A stretch of 64,000 bases of DNA from Massilia pinisoli. GTDB taxonomy: Bacteria > Pseudomonadota > Gammaproteobacteria > Burkholderiales > Burkholderiaceae_D. The translations under genes and the position numbers were made by a program. The stretch is taken from contig NZ_JANUGW010000014.1 in the NCBI RefSeq assembly GCF_024753285.1, positions 62,001 to 126,000 on the forward strand. Reading direction: 5' to 3'. The notes below the pieces were generated by a model that was given only the letters and a program-made list of their open reading frames with translations, was not told where the DNA came from and made no database searches. Below, in pieces: positions 16,817-23,872 of the stretch. Every line of letters starts with the position of its first letter. The stretch's first letter is position 1.

Positions 16817-18202
16817 TTATTCAAAAGCCATTGATTTCAATCGCTCACCAAAACCCGCGTCCTTCTTGATTAAATAATTCATGACGATCCGGTCTTGGAT
16901 ATTTGCTTTGAACGGCGGACAAGCGACTTGGCCCGAATACCACTGCTTAGGGCATGCGCCGCCGCAAACAGGAAACAAATTGCATGATTTGCAAGGGGCG
17001 ACTTCCCCTTTAATGTCCTCGAACCAGTTTTTCGTTACGGCATTGAGGTTACGTTCTGTATCGATCGTATCCAGGTGGCCGATCCGGTACTCCGGACCTT
17101 CGTAGGTCGGCGTATAAGGGAACTCATAGCACGGGAAAACGTTCCCTTTGACATCGTAGACCTCGCTATCCCGTTTCACGACCATGCAGGGACTTGTACT
17201 GCGCCGCGGTAGTACGTTCGGCTGGCGGAAGCCCTTTTTCATGGCATAAAGCATCCACTCGATTTCGGCAGCGGCGAAGTCAGCCTTGCTCAGCCCAGTC
17301 TGGTCGGCACCATTTCCGCCCCAATCAAAAACCGGAGAAAACTGGATCAATACGCCTCGTTCCTGGACGCCAAAGTGCGCCAACCTGTCGATCAATTTAT
17401 AGATCGTTTTGGCGCTCGTACTGGTGACATTCACCCTGATGCCAATCGTGCACTTGCGCTCCACGAATTCCGGCAAACTGGCGACGTTAACGATATTCTG
17501 AAAGATAATATCGAACGTTTTTTTACCCTCTTTGGTCATCCTTTGCAGGTCGTGCGTTGCGCCGATGCCATCGAGAGTAATCTGGAAGCTTTTGACTCTG
17601 CGCTCTGCCAGCTTTTCGAAAACGGCCGGCTTGAAGCTCAAGCCGTTGGTGATCATTCCTGCAGAGTACTTTATTTTATGACTGTCGCAGTGCTCAATGA
17701 GGCGGTCACTCATTGTTAGAATTTCGCTGTAGGCCATCAGCGGTTCGGCACCGAACCATTTGACCCCAAGGCTCTCGTATGCACCGTTTTTCAAATTGGA
17801 AACGATGCGATTGAACATCTTGTCGCTCATTTCGGCGTCGACGTTCTTCTTCGAATGCACTTGCCCGCAATAGTTGCAGCCGAGCTGGCAATTTGCGGTT
17901 GGCATGATCGTCACATCAAGGGAGCGGGAGTCCTCGACTGCCAATACATTCCGTCGCAACACCTCAGCAAACTCATCCTCGTCTTTCCGAACGATGACTT
18001 CGGCATGGATCAGGGAAATCAGGTGCTGGTTGGTAAGCTGCGAAAAGTCGCCCCTGCTGATCGCCTGAAGTATTCTGTCTTTAATCGTGATCGTCTTACC
18101 GGTCCGGGTTGAATAGAGCAAGCGAGACGGGTCCGAAGATTCGTTTTCGTCGATTAAATCGGTCAGAACGACATATCTGGAGAGCTGATACTGGGTTGTC
18201 AT
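16817..18202 (-). CDS. Radical SAM/SPASM peptide maturase
   Basis: 461 residues from the ATG at 18202 (a GTG at 18214 is also possible). Residues ~10-90 look like the leader-recognition region common in peptide maturases. The radical SAM cluster is CQLGCNYC (Cys105, 109, 112; C-x3-C-x2-C), followed by the GVKWFGAEPL glycine-rich strand. The C-terminal SPASM region has cysteines in SPCMVV, NVFPCYEF, APCKSCNLFPVCGGACPKQW (split for length) and VACPPF, enough for two auxiliary Fe-S clusters. Such enzymes install thioether or carbon-carbon crosslinks on RiPP precursors. The precursor at 18277 lies just upstream on the same strand, separated by a stem-loop. Substrates are most likely the three C-x3-C peptides. 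Confidence 0.88.
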   Translation of the reverse strand: MTTQYQLSRYVVLTDLIDENESSDPSRLLYSTRTGKTITIKDRILQAISRGDFSQLTNQHLISLIHAEVIVRKDEDEFAEVLRRNVLAVEDSRSLDVTIMPTANCQLGCNYCGQVHSKKNVDAEMSDKMFNRIVSNLKNGAYESLGVKWFGAEPLMAYSEILTMSDRLIEHCDSHKIKYSAGMITNGLSFKPAVFEKLAERRVKSFQITLDGIGATHDLQRMTKEGKKTFDIIFQNIVNVASLPEFVERKCTIGIRVNVTSTSAKTIYKLIDRLAHFGVQERGVLIQFSPVFDWGGNGADQTGLSKADFAAAEIEWMLYAMKKGFRQPNVLPRRSTSPCMVVKRDSEVYDVKGNVFPCYEFPYTPTYEGPEYRIGHLDTIDTERNLNAVTKNWFEDIKGEVAPCKSCNLFPVCGGACPKQWYSGQVACPPFKANIQDRIVMNYLIKKDAGFGERLKSMAFE

Positions 18203-18233
18203 GAATGAGTCCACGAATGTTTGATAAAGACAG

Positions 18234-18259
18234 GGAGCGCGGCTTGGAAGCCTCGCTCC
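18234..18259 (-). terminator. Stem-loop between precursor 2 and the maturase gene (possible partial terminator)
   Basis: An inverted repeat GGAGCG-c-GGCTT / AAGCC-t-CGCTCC lies 17 bp after the precursor 2 stop. On the minus strand it is followed by CTGTCTTTATC, a weak T-rich stretch. It could act as an incomplete terminator or an RNA-stability stem giving much precursor and less enzyme, as seen in other peptide operons. The hairpin is seen; the role is inferred. Confidence 0.45.
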
Positions 18260-18276
18260 TTGAAGCTTATTTTCCG

Positions 18277-18453
18277 TTACTCTTCAAACACGTGCATGGT
18301 GCCGCACATAGCGCCGCAACCGCCGGCAACCTCATCGAGATCCGAATCCGTCAACATGACGTCTTGTTGTTTCTCATCAAGTTTACCTCCAGCCTTCAGA
18401 CCTTTAACCAGGGCTTCCTTGATCTTTTCGCTATTTAGTTTTTCATTGCTCAT
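18277..18453 (-). CDS. RiPP precursor peptide 2 (double-glycine leader, Cys-x3-Cys core)
   Basis: 58 residues. The start at 18453 follows an AGGA ribosome-binding site. The leader begins MSNEKLNSEKIKEAL and ends LTDSDLDEVAGG (residues 34-45). The predicted core is CGAMCGTMHVFEE, which shares C-x-A-M-C-G-T-M with precursor 3. It is the closest precursor to the radical SAM maturase, 74 bp upstream of its ATG and on the same strand. A 38-bp box (18481-18518) and an iteron pair (18582-18611) lie upstream. The first residue of the core is Cys, so the peptide after GG cleavage would start with a free cysteine unless it is crosslinked. Confidence 0.82.
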   Translation of the reverse strand: MSNEKLNSEKIKEALVKGLKAGGKLDEKQQDVMLTDSDLDEVAGGCGAMCGTMHVFEE

Positions 18454-18480
18454 GATATTTCCTATAAGATGTGCTTAATT

Positions 18481-18518
18481 ATCTAGTAGTTTTGAGACGT
18501 CAAGATACGGTTCGGTCT
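18481..18518 (-). promoter_or_regulatory. 38-bp conserved box upstream of precursor gene 2
   Basis: Read on the minus strand it begins AGACCGAACCG, has TTGACGTCT in the middle and ends CTAGAT, 27 bp before the ATG. Gap-free alignment with the boxes at 3502 and 19232. TTGACG with a 16-bp spacer to TAATTA would be an acceptable sigma-70 promoter for this copy, but the -10 is not conserved in the others. Confidence 0.6.
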
Positions 18519-18581
18519 TTTGTATTACTTCATGCGGCAGATGTTGTTAACTTTATTTCGGATGGCCTGGATACATAAGCC

Positions 18582-18611
18582 CGACAAATGTAGGGGCGAC
18601 AAATGTAGGGG
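18582..18611 (+). repeat. Iteron pair upstream of precursor gene 2
   Basis: Two identical 15-bp units CGACAAATGTAGGGG in direct tandem (18582-18596 and 18597-18611), 129 bp before the precursor 2 start and in the same orientation relative to the gene as the other arrays. Confidence 0.75.
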
Positions 18612-19037
18612 TGGCGCAGCGTAATAGGAAGAATGTGCAAAAAAATATGCGGTAAATGGTTGCCCTGGCGGTTTCGCGCCGATCAATGGGCCCCGATAGG
18701 TTCTCGGATACCGGTGAAAATGCTCAGTTAGCGGCAAAAATCCACAAATCAGTGACATAATTTGTATGGCTGTGTTCGGTCCGCGGCATGCGGCATGCGG
18801 TGTACGGACGGGTAGCGTTGGAAACAAGGCGGTCCGGGTTGATTCTTCTTTATTGATTACGTGCCCGATGTGTCGCGACGGTTAAACGAATAAATCTACG
18901 CGTGAAACAGTTTTCTAAAAAGCTTCTTGTTTGCGCTCGGCCAACCGGTGTCTGCATTAGCCGAGCACAAACAACGGCAATACAAGCGAGGAGCGTACTC
19001 GGCCAGACATCCGTCCGATGAGCTGCCCTGTTTGCTG
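18612..19037. other. Non-coding spacer between precursors 2 and 3
   Basis: About 425 bp of AT-richer DNA with no gene I can support. The open frames crossing it have no ribosome-binding site and part of one simply translates the iterons. No terminator or mobile-element end is evident. Confidence 0.45.
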
Positions 19038-19202
19038 TTACTCTGCCGCCGCCAAGTTCATGGTGCCGCACATTGCGGCACAGCCGCCGGCGATTTCATC
19101 CAGATCGGAATCCGTCAGAACCACGTCGTCTTTTTTGCTATCCTGAGCTTCTGCAGGGGTGATGGAATTCGTCAAGGTTTCTTTCAGTTTTTCGTTTGTC
19201 AT
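19038..19202 (-). CDS. RiPP precursor peptide 3 (double-glycine leader, Cys-x3-Cys core)
   Basis: 54 residues. The start at 19202 follows an AGAGGA ribosome-binding site. The leader begins MTNEKLKETL and ends LTDSDLDEIAGG (residues 29-40), nearly the same as precursor 2 over the last twelve residues. The predicted core CAAMCGTMNLAAAE keeps C-x-A-M-C-G-T-M, then diverges into an alanine-rich tail. Precursors 2 and 3 therefore look like recent duplicates with a variable C-terminus. Box (19232-19269) and a five-unit iteron array (19419-19491) lie upstream. It is probably a separate transcript. Confidence 0.82.
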   Translation of the reverse strand: MTNEKLKETLTNSITPAEAQDSKKDDVVLTDSDLDEIAGGCAAMCGTMNLAAAE

Positions 19203-19231
19203 GCTAAGTCCTCTGGATGGATTGTTTTCTC

Positions 19232-19269
19232 ATCTCCTAGTTTAAAGACTTCAAGATACCGTTCGGTCT
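19232..19269 (-). promoter_or_regulatory. 38-bp conserved box upstream of precursor gene 3
   Basis: Read on the minus strand it begins AGACCGAACGG, has TTGAAGTCT in the middle and ends AGGAGAT, 29 bp before the ATG. It matches the boxes at 3502 and 18481 over exactly 38 bp. Confidence 0.6.
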
Positions 19270-19418
19270 CTGGAAACTGCATGGCTTGCGCACCTGATGA
19301 GGTGGCTTGATTACAGCTGCTCTGCTTTTAACAGATCACTCTGCCAGCCCGGTTTTTGGTATCGCGACGGTGTCCGGTTGTTTGCAACTCTATTTCTATT
19401 CACGAGCAGCGTTAAGCC

Positions 19419-19491
19419 CGACTGATGTAGGGGCGACAGATGTAGGGCGACAGATGTAGGGCCGACAAATGTAGGGCCTACAGTTGTAGGG
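19419..19491 (+). repeat. Five-unit iteron array upstream of precursor gene 3
   Basis: Five tandem units of 14-15 bp: CGACTGATGTAGGGG, CGACAGATGTAGGG, CGACAGATGTAGGGC, CGACAAATGTAGGGC and a weaker CTACAGTTGTAGGG. The unit is the same as at 3385 and 18582. The array lies 217 bp before the start of precursor 3. Between it and the next gene at 19791 I see only AT-rich non-coding sequence. Confidence 0.8.
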
Positions 19492-19790
19492 TGTATAGAC
19501 ATGGGCTCAATGGAGGTAATCTCTACGACGTAAGTTCTACAGACATCGGGCGATAGATCGAGAGCCGAGAGTCGTGTCGCCATCTCGGCGCTGCAAATAT
19601 CCTTATCAGCTAATTTTGGTAGTGCAGGTTCGCGCAGTTACCGCGTTCACGAGAAATCGTCGACGGCACAGCTTATTATTCGTACGGGCTTGTAAACGTG
19701 TTTATCTGCGTGGCGCAGGTTGAAAATTTATGAATGCCAATATATAATATTTCGTTTCTATCAATTTTCTATTTTTAAAAGAGGTTTTAA

Positions 19791-20444
19791 ATGCATTTTG
19801 AAACGCCTTCGAAAGTCGTCAAATCATTCAAGGAATTCCTCTCCCATTACGCCATGATTGTGTTGTCAATTCTGACAGCGCTTGCGCTCGAACAAATTGC
19901 GTTAAGTACTCACCACCAAGCGGAAGCGAGTAGTGCAAAGGTGGAGATTGAGCAGGAAATTCGCGAAAATCACGCGCGGATCTCTGCGGCCTCGAAGGAG
20001 TTAGATGAAACGTTGAAAGTATGGCGAGCTCTGATGGCAGATGGCGTTGTGCAGCTGAAGGCCCATAATGCCTCCAGTTCCGAGCGGCTTAATTTGTTGC
20101 GTAAGGCGGCAAGTTACTACAGAGATGGACTGCCGTCGTTGCGCACCAATGCGTGGGATGCCGCGATTGCGAGCCAATCCGTCAACTATCTTAATCAGTC
20201 CGATCTCAGGAGGTATTCCGAGTTATATTCCACCCAAAAATTTGTATCGCAGACCGTTTTGAATCTTGCGCTGGACGGCACGATCCAGAATATGGCTGAT
20301 ATGACGCTAGCGCTTAACACCGAGAACGTTGATCCGCTGGAGGCTGTCCGTATCTTAAATTGGCGGGTCCGAACGTTATCGATGATTCAGTCCAACCTGG
20401 CGCAACTCGATGCCGCGTTGAACAAGGCTTCCTCGGTGAAATAG
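19791..20444 (+). CDS. Unknown membrane-anchored coiled-coil protein
   Basis: 217 residues. One N-terminal membrane helix (about 20-38, HYAMIVLSILTALALEQIAL) is followed by a long charged helical segment (EASSAKVEIEQEIRENHARI and onward) likely to form a coiled coil, and a helical remainder. The start follows an AAGAGG ribosome-binding site. No enzymatic motif is seen and I do not recognise the family. It lies beyond the precursor 3 iterons, so it could be an immunity or sensor protein of the locus, but position is the only argument. Confidence 0.55.
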   Translation: MHFETPSKVVKSFKEFLSHYAMIVLSILTALALEQIALSTHHQAEASSAKVEIEQEIRENHARISAASKELDETLKVWRALMADGVVQLKAHNASSSERLNLLRKAASYYRDGLPSLRTNAWDAAIASQSVNYLNQSDLRRYSELYSTQKFVSQTVLNLALDGTIQNMADMTLALNTENVDPLEAVRILNWRVRTLSMIQSNLAQLDAALNKASSVK

Positions 20445-20838
20445 CCGTTATTGTTGGGCATCATGTCTGTGGCGGACATTGGCGCTGGGCGGCATAGCTC
20501 GAGCAACAAGTTCCGAGCGGACCATGAAACAGTCGACGGTCGCTCAGGCCGGTGAATTTTGATTATTTCGGGGACCCGCCCATCAGAATCCTCTCGAAAA
20601 TTCGCTAAAATCCGTATCCCGTTTGAAGTGATAATTCTCTCGAAAAATCACTGGGTGTGTAGGAGTTTTCCTATTTTTAACGGTATCGTTGACAGGGTTG
20701 TACTAGACAAAATATTATCGTTCGCGTATGCATGGCGTAAGCGGTACGCAGCTACGTTGCAGTTGGATGAGAAAATCGTCAATGCCGTCGATCTTGACGG
20801 TAACCGATTCATATAAGAAAAAAGCGAGAGACTTTTGA
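20445..20838. other. Spacer without a supported gene
   Basis: About 390 bp. An open frame from 20559 to 20816 has an unnatural composition and no ribosome-binding site. AT-rich sequence just before 20839 could hold the promoter of the LuxR-type gene. Confidence 0.4.
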
Positions 20839-21072
20839 ATGAGCAATACATTTACGCAGAGGGAGCTCGAGATTTTAAGGCTTCTTGCGAACGGAAAACA
20901 GAACAAGAGCATCGCGAGGGAGCTCGGAATTAGTCCGTTTACTGTTCGAGATCATTTAAGCGCTATCTTTAAAAAAACTGGCGTGGCGTCGCGTTTCGAG
21001 CTTGGCTTACTAGCGGTTCGTGGCGGTTACAGCGTGGATAGTCGTGAGGATAAGTCTCTTCTGGATTTGTGA
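20839..21072 (+). CDS. Stand-alone LuxR/GerE-type helix-turn-helix protein
   Basis: 77 residues made almost only of a GerE HTH domain: TQRELEILRLLANGKQNKSI (split), IARELGISPFTVRDHLSAIF and KTGVASRFELGLLAV. There is no receiver or autoinducer domain. Upstream sequence contains no recognisable receiver remnant, so it is either a natural single-domain regulator or a fragment. It is the only DNA-binding protein encoded inside the AT-rich island, which makes it the first candidate to bind the iterons or the 38-bp box. Confidence 0.7.
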   Translation: MSNTFTQRELEILRLLANGKQNKSIARELGISPFTVRDHLSAIFKKTGVASRFELGLLAVRGGYSVDSREDKSLLDL

Positions 21073-22036
21073 GGAAGCATCCGCGCCACCCGTTGATCAG
21101 CGCTGTTTCACCGGTCAGCGACATGCGCCTCTCTCCGCGTCGCAGAGAAAACCGGCGTTGTCGAACCACTGCATGCGACGGCAGAGGCAATTGCTGGCAA
21201 CCTACCACGAGCCGGCTGCGGACAGCGGGAAGACTGTGCCATTTGTCTTTGCGGAAGGGCGCGGTTCTCTTGAAATCGTCGTAAGCGCTGCGCCAGCCGC
21301 ATGCCGGGTTGGCGATGCAGTTGTTATCTATAAGCATAAGCGCGATTGGAGCTGTGCCCATCGACGCCACACGCTCGGAATTTCGTCAACCGGTTGCATG
21401 CTTCGTTCCCTCACTGAAGCATTTATACAATTTCAGCCGTTCGACACAGTGCGAAAACTGGTTCGTAGGCATTGTTGACGGTCCCAGGCTCCGCCGCGAA
21501 TATACGGAAACAAGAACGTGCTGAACCCGACCGTCGTTGGCTCAGCGAATTGTCGCCCATAACTGCCCGAAGACCTCTCCGGCATCCCTGGGCTGGGCCA
21601 GGACCAAGGCCCCGTCACCGATGACGACGCGAAGTTGTCGGCGTACGCTCCGGCAGAGAGCCTGAACATGCCCCTGGCGAGGCCGTCGCGGTCTGCCGAG
21701 ACGTCGATCGTCGTCGAGCAGGCCAGATCCCCGGTATTTCCCGAATAGTCGGCGACCTGGGCGCCAACGCCCGTGACGCTCTGGATGTCTTTTCCATTTC
21801 TCCATGCGCGGCAGACCCGGATCGGCTTGAACGGCAATAACGGGAACGCACGAACTGTAGCGGCATGCGCGATGATCTTTACGCTTATGCCGATTGCGAA
21901 TAGCTCCATACCGAACTCGCATGAACGCCCTGTCTCGTCCACCTACACTCGATTACCCTGCGGCCATTCGTGTCACCGATATCGGCTCGCTCGTTGGGGA
22001 CATTGATTAATAGGGAAACGGCTGAAGGAGAAGAAG
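21073..22036. other. Gene-poor stretch, probably decayed sequence at island edge
   Basis: Almost 1 kb. A minus-strand frame 21433-21942 (169 codons, containing TTIDVSADRDGLARGMFRLS) has a fairly protein-like composition but no match I know and no clear start. Plus-strand frames over 21020-21478 are not convincing. No inverted repeats of an insertion sequence, no integrase and no tRNA were seen. Confidence 0.4.
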
Positions 22037-23350
22037 ATGAGACGCATCGGTTTAACAACTTGGATTATGGTGGGGATGATGCTGGGTGTGGCTGCCGGGG
22101 CAGCCATCCACACCGGGGCATTGCCCGCCGAAGCAAAGCAGATTGCAGGGTATTTCAACATTGTGACGGACGTCTTTCTACGTCTGATCAAGATGATCAT
22201 TGCCCCGCTGGTGTTTGCGACGCTGGTATCCGGCATCGCAGGCATGGATGACGGCAAGGCCCTGGGCCGCGTGGGTTTCAAGGCATTCGGGTGGTTTGTT
22301 TCCGCTTCGCTGATCTCGCTGTCGTTGGGACTGTTCTTCTCGAACTTGCTCGAACCCGGCAAGTCGCTCGGCTTGGCGCTTCCCGCAGCAGATTCGGCAA
22401 CAAAGCTGGCCACCGCAAGTTTCACCGTCCAGGAGTTTGTGACACACCTCGTACCGAAAAGCATTTTCGAGGCAATGGCAGGCAATCAGATTCTTCAGAT
22501 CCTGGTGTTCTCCCTGTTTTTCGGTTGCGCGGCGACCGCGGCCAAGCCAGGCGGTGCGACCACGGTCGTGAAGTTTACCGAGGAGTTAGCGCAAATCATG
22601 CTGACGTTGACCGGGTATGTCATGCGCGTGGCTCCGTTCGCGGTGTTTGCTGCGCTGGCCTCCGCCATTACGGTCCAGGGATTGGACGTATTGGGCACGT
22701 ATGGCAAGCTGCTCGGCAGTTTCTTCCTGGCCTTGGCCACGCTGTGGGTGGTCTTGATCGCAGCCGGTTTCCTGTTCCTGGGGCCGAAGGTATTCACCCT
22801 CATCAAATTGCTGCGCCAGCCCTTCCTGCTCGGCTTTTCGACTGCCAGCAGCGAGTCGGCCTATCCCAAGCTGATGGAACAGCTGGAAAAATTCGGCGTC
22901 AGCAATAAGATAACGAGCCTTGTCCTGCCACTGGGTTACTCGTTCAATCTGGACGGATCGATGATGTATCAGGCATTCGCCGCGCTGTTCGTGGCGCAGG
23001 CGTATGGGATCGACATGCCGTTCTCCCAACAGTTGACGATGCTCCTGGTCTTGATGATCAGTAGCAAAGGGATGGCGGGCGTCCCGCGCGGTTCCCTCGT
23101 CGTCGTGGCAGCGGTATTGCCCATGTTTGGACTGCCCGAGGCTGGCATCCTCCTGATCATGGGGATCGATCAGATCATGGACATGGCCCGTACCGGCACC
23201 AATGTGCTCGGCAACGGTATCGCTACCGCGGTGGTCGGAAAGTGGGAGGGCGCAGTGGTACCTGCCAACGCGCCGGGGTCCGTGCAGGCGCCGAAATCCG
23301 GTCATTCATATGGGTCGTCGGAAGTGTCTCAGGCCGCCGAATCCAGATAA
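22037..23350 (+). CDS. Dicarboxylate/amino acid:cation symporter (DAACS family)
   Basis: 437 residues, about eight membrane helices and two re-entrant loops. Family motifs are clear: RLIKMIIAPLVFATLVSGIA, the serine-rich FSTASSESAYP hairpin, LPLGYSFNLDGSMMYQAFAA and the MARTGTNVLGNGIATAVVGKWEG end. These proteins import C4-dicarboxylates or aspartate/glutamate with Na+ or H+. The GAAGGAGAAGAAG ribosome-binding site sets the start. Together with the aspartase and porin genes that follow, aspartate, fumarate or a related acid is the likely substrate. Confidence 0.9.
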   Translation: MRRIGLTTWIMVGMMLGVAAGAAIHTGALPAEAKQIAGYFNIVTDVFLRLIKMIIAPLVFATLVSGIAGMDDGKALGRVGFKAFGWFVSASLISLSLGLFFSNLLEPGKSLGLALPAADSATKLATASFTVQEFVTHLVPKSIFEAMAGNQILQILVFSLFFGCAATAAKPGGATTVVKFTEELAQIMLTLTGYVMRVAPFAVFAALASAITVQGLDVLGTYGKLLGSFFLALATLWVVLIAAGFLFLGPKVFTLIKLLRQPFLLGFSTASSESAYPKLMEQLEKFGVSNKITSLVLPLGYSFNLDGSMMYQAFAALFVAQAYGIDMPFSQQLTMLLVLMISSKGMAGVPRGSLVVVAAVLPMFGLPEAGILLIMGIDQIMDMARTGTNVLGNGIATAVVGKWEGAVVPANAPGSVQAPKSGHSYGSSEVSQAAESR

Positions 23351-23357
23351 GCAAGAG

Positions 23358-23391
23358 AGCGCCGGCATCGCGCATGCGCGACACCGGCGCT
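23358..23391 (+). terminator. Stem-loop terminator after the symporter gene
   Basis: AGCGCCGG ... CCGGCGCT with an inner TCGCGCATGCGCGA palindrome, followed by TTGGTTCTCTTT. It begins 7 bp after the stop codon. Confidence 0.7.
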
Positions 23392-23825
23392 TTGGTTCTC
23401 TTTCCCTCCGAGCCTGACAGCGATACGTCGCTTATCGATGTCGAGCTTCGCCAGCCTCACCATATCCCCGTTCAGACAATCCTCGAGCCTTGCTTCCCGC
23501 TCGTAGCCGCGCGCACGTGATCGGACGGCCCGGTGCCGGCGTGGACGTCGCCGCATACGAATGGTTCCGACGCCGACTGCACCAATGCCTGGCGGTGCCC
23601 GCTTGTCCAGCATGAAGGTGTTCATTGCGGCCCGCACGCGGGGTACGGTACCCGTCCGATCGGATGGCTTACACGGGAGAGACTTCAGCAGGCGAGTGCC
23701 CTGCAGGGCAGTGTCGCCATCGGTATCATCAGGGGGAATCGATGCGGCGCTCGGATTGCGCGCAACCGAGGGCGCTACGGAAGAGGGGGGAGGAAGCTCT
23801 GCAGGTCGTCGACCTGGTTTGGGTG
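23392..23825. other. Intergenic stretch without a supported gene
   Basis: About 430 bp between the symporter terminator and the porin terminator. Open frames exist on both strands but have no ribosome-binding site, no family match and biased high-GC composition. I see no repeat or RNA gene in it. Confidence 0.4.
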
Positions 23826-23859
23826 GCCCTCGACCGCTCGCGACGATGCGGTCGAGGGC
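23826..23859 (-). terminator. Stem-loop after the porin gene
   Basis: A perfect 12-bp inverted repeat GCCCTCGACCGC / GCGGTCGAGGGC with a 10-base loop, 13 bp downstream of the porin stop. No T-run follows on the minus strand, so it may end transcription with Rho or only stabilise the RNA end. Confidence 0.5.
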
Positions 23860-23872
23860 GTGTCACGCCGCT

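Noticed and set aside
18481..18518. ECF-sigma promoter (GAAC ... CGTCT) inside the 38-bp box
   Set aside because: The distance between GAAC and CGTC is about 10 bp, too short for the usual 16-17 bp spacer, and GAAC is not kept in the copy at 3502.
18525..18827. Minus-strand open frame of 100 codons between precursors 2 and 3
   Set aside because: Its repeated HLSPLHLS stretch is just a translation of the iterons, and it has no start signal.
19419..19491. CRISPR array considered because of regular short repeats
   Set aside because: Units are 14-15 bp and directly abut with no spacers; no cas genes are present.
19311..19583. Minus-strand frame with PTFVGPT-like repeats, looking like a repeat protein
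   Set aside because: The peptide repeats come from the 14-15 bp DNA iterons; unit lengths of 14 and 15 do not keep one frame.
21433..21942. Minus-strand frame of 169 codons left of the symporter gene
   Set aside because: Partly protein-like but no start signal, no known family and disturbed surroundings; kept only as a remark in the gap entry.
22978..23305. Open frames opposite the symporter gene
   Set aside because: Shadow frames of a clear membrane-transporter gene.
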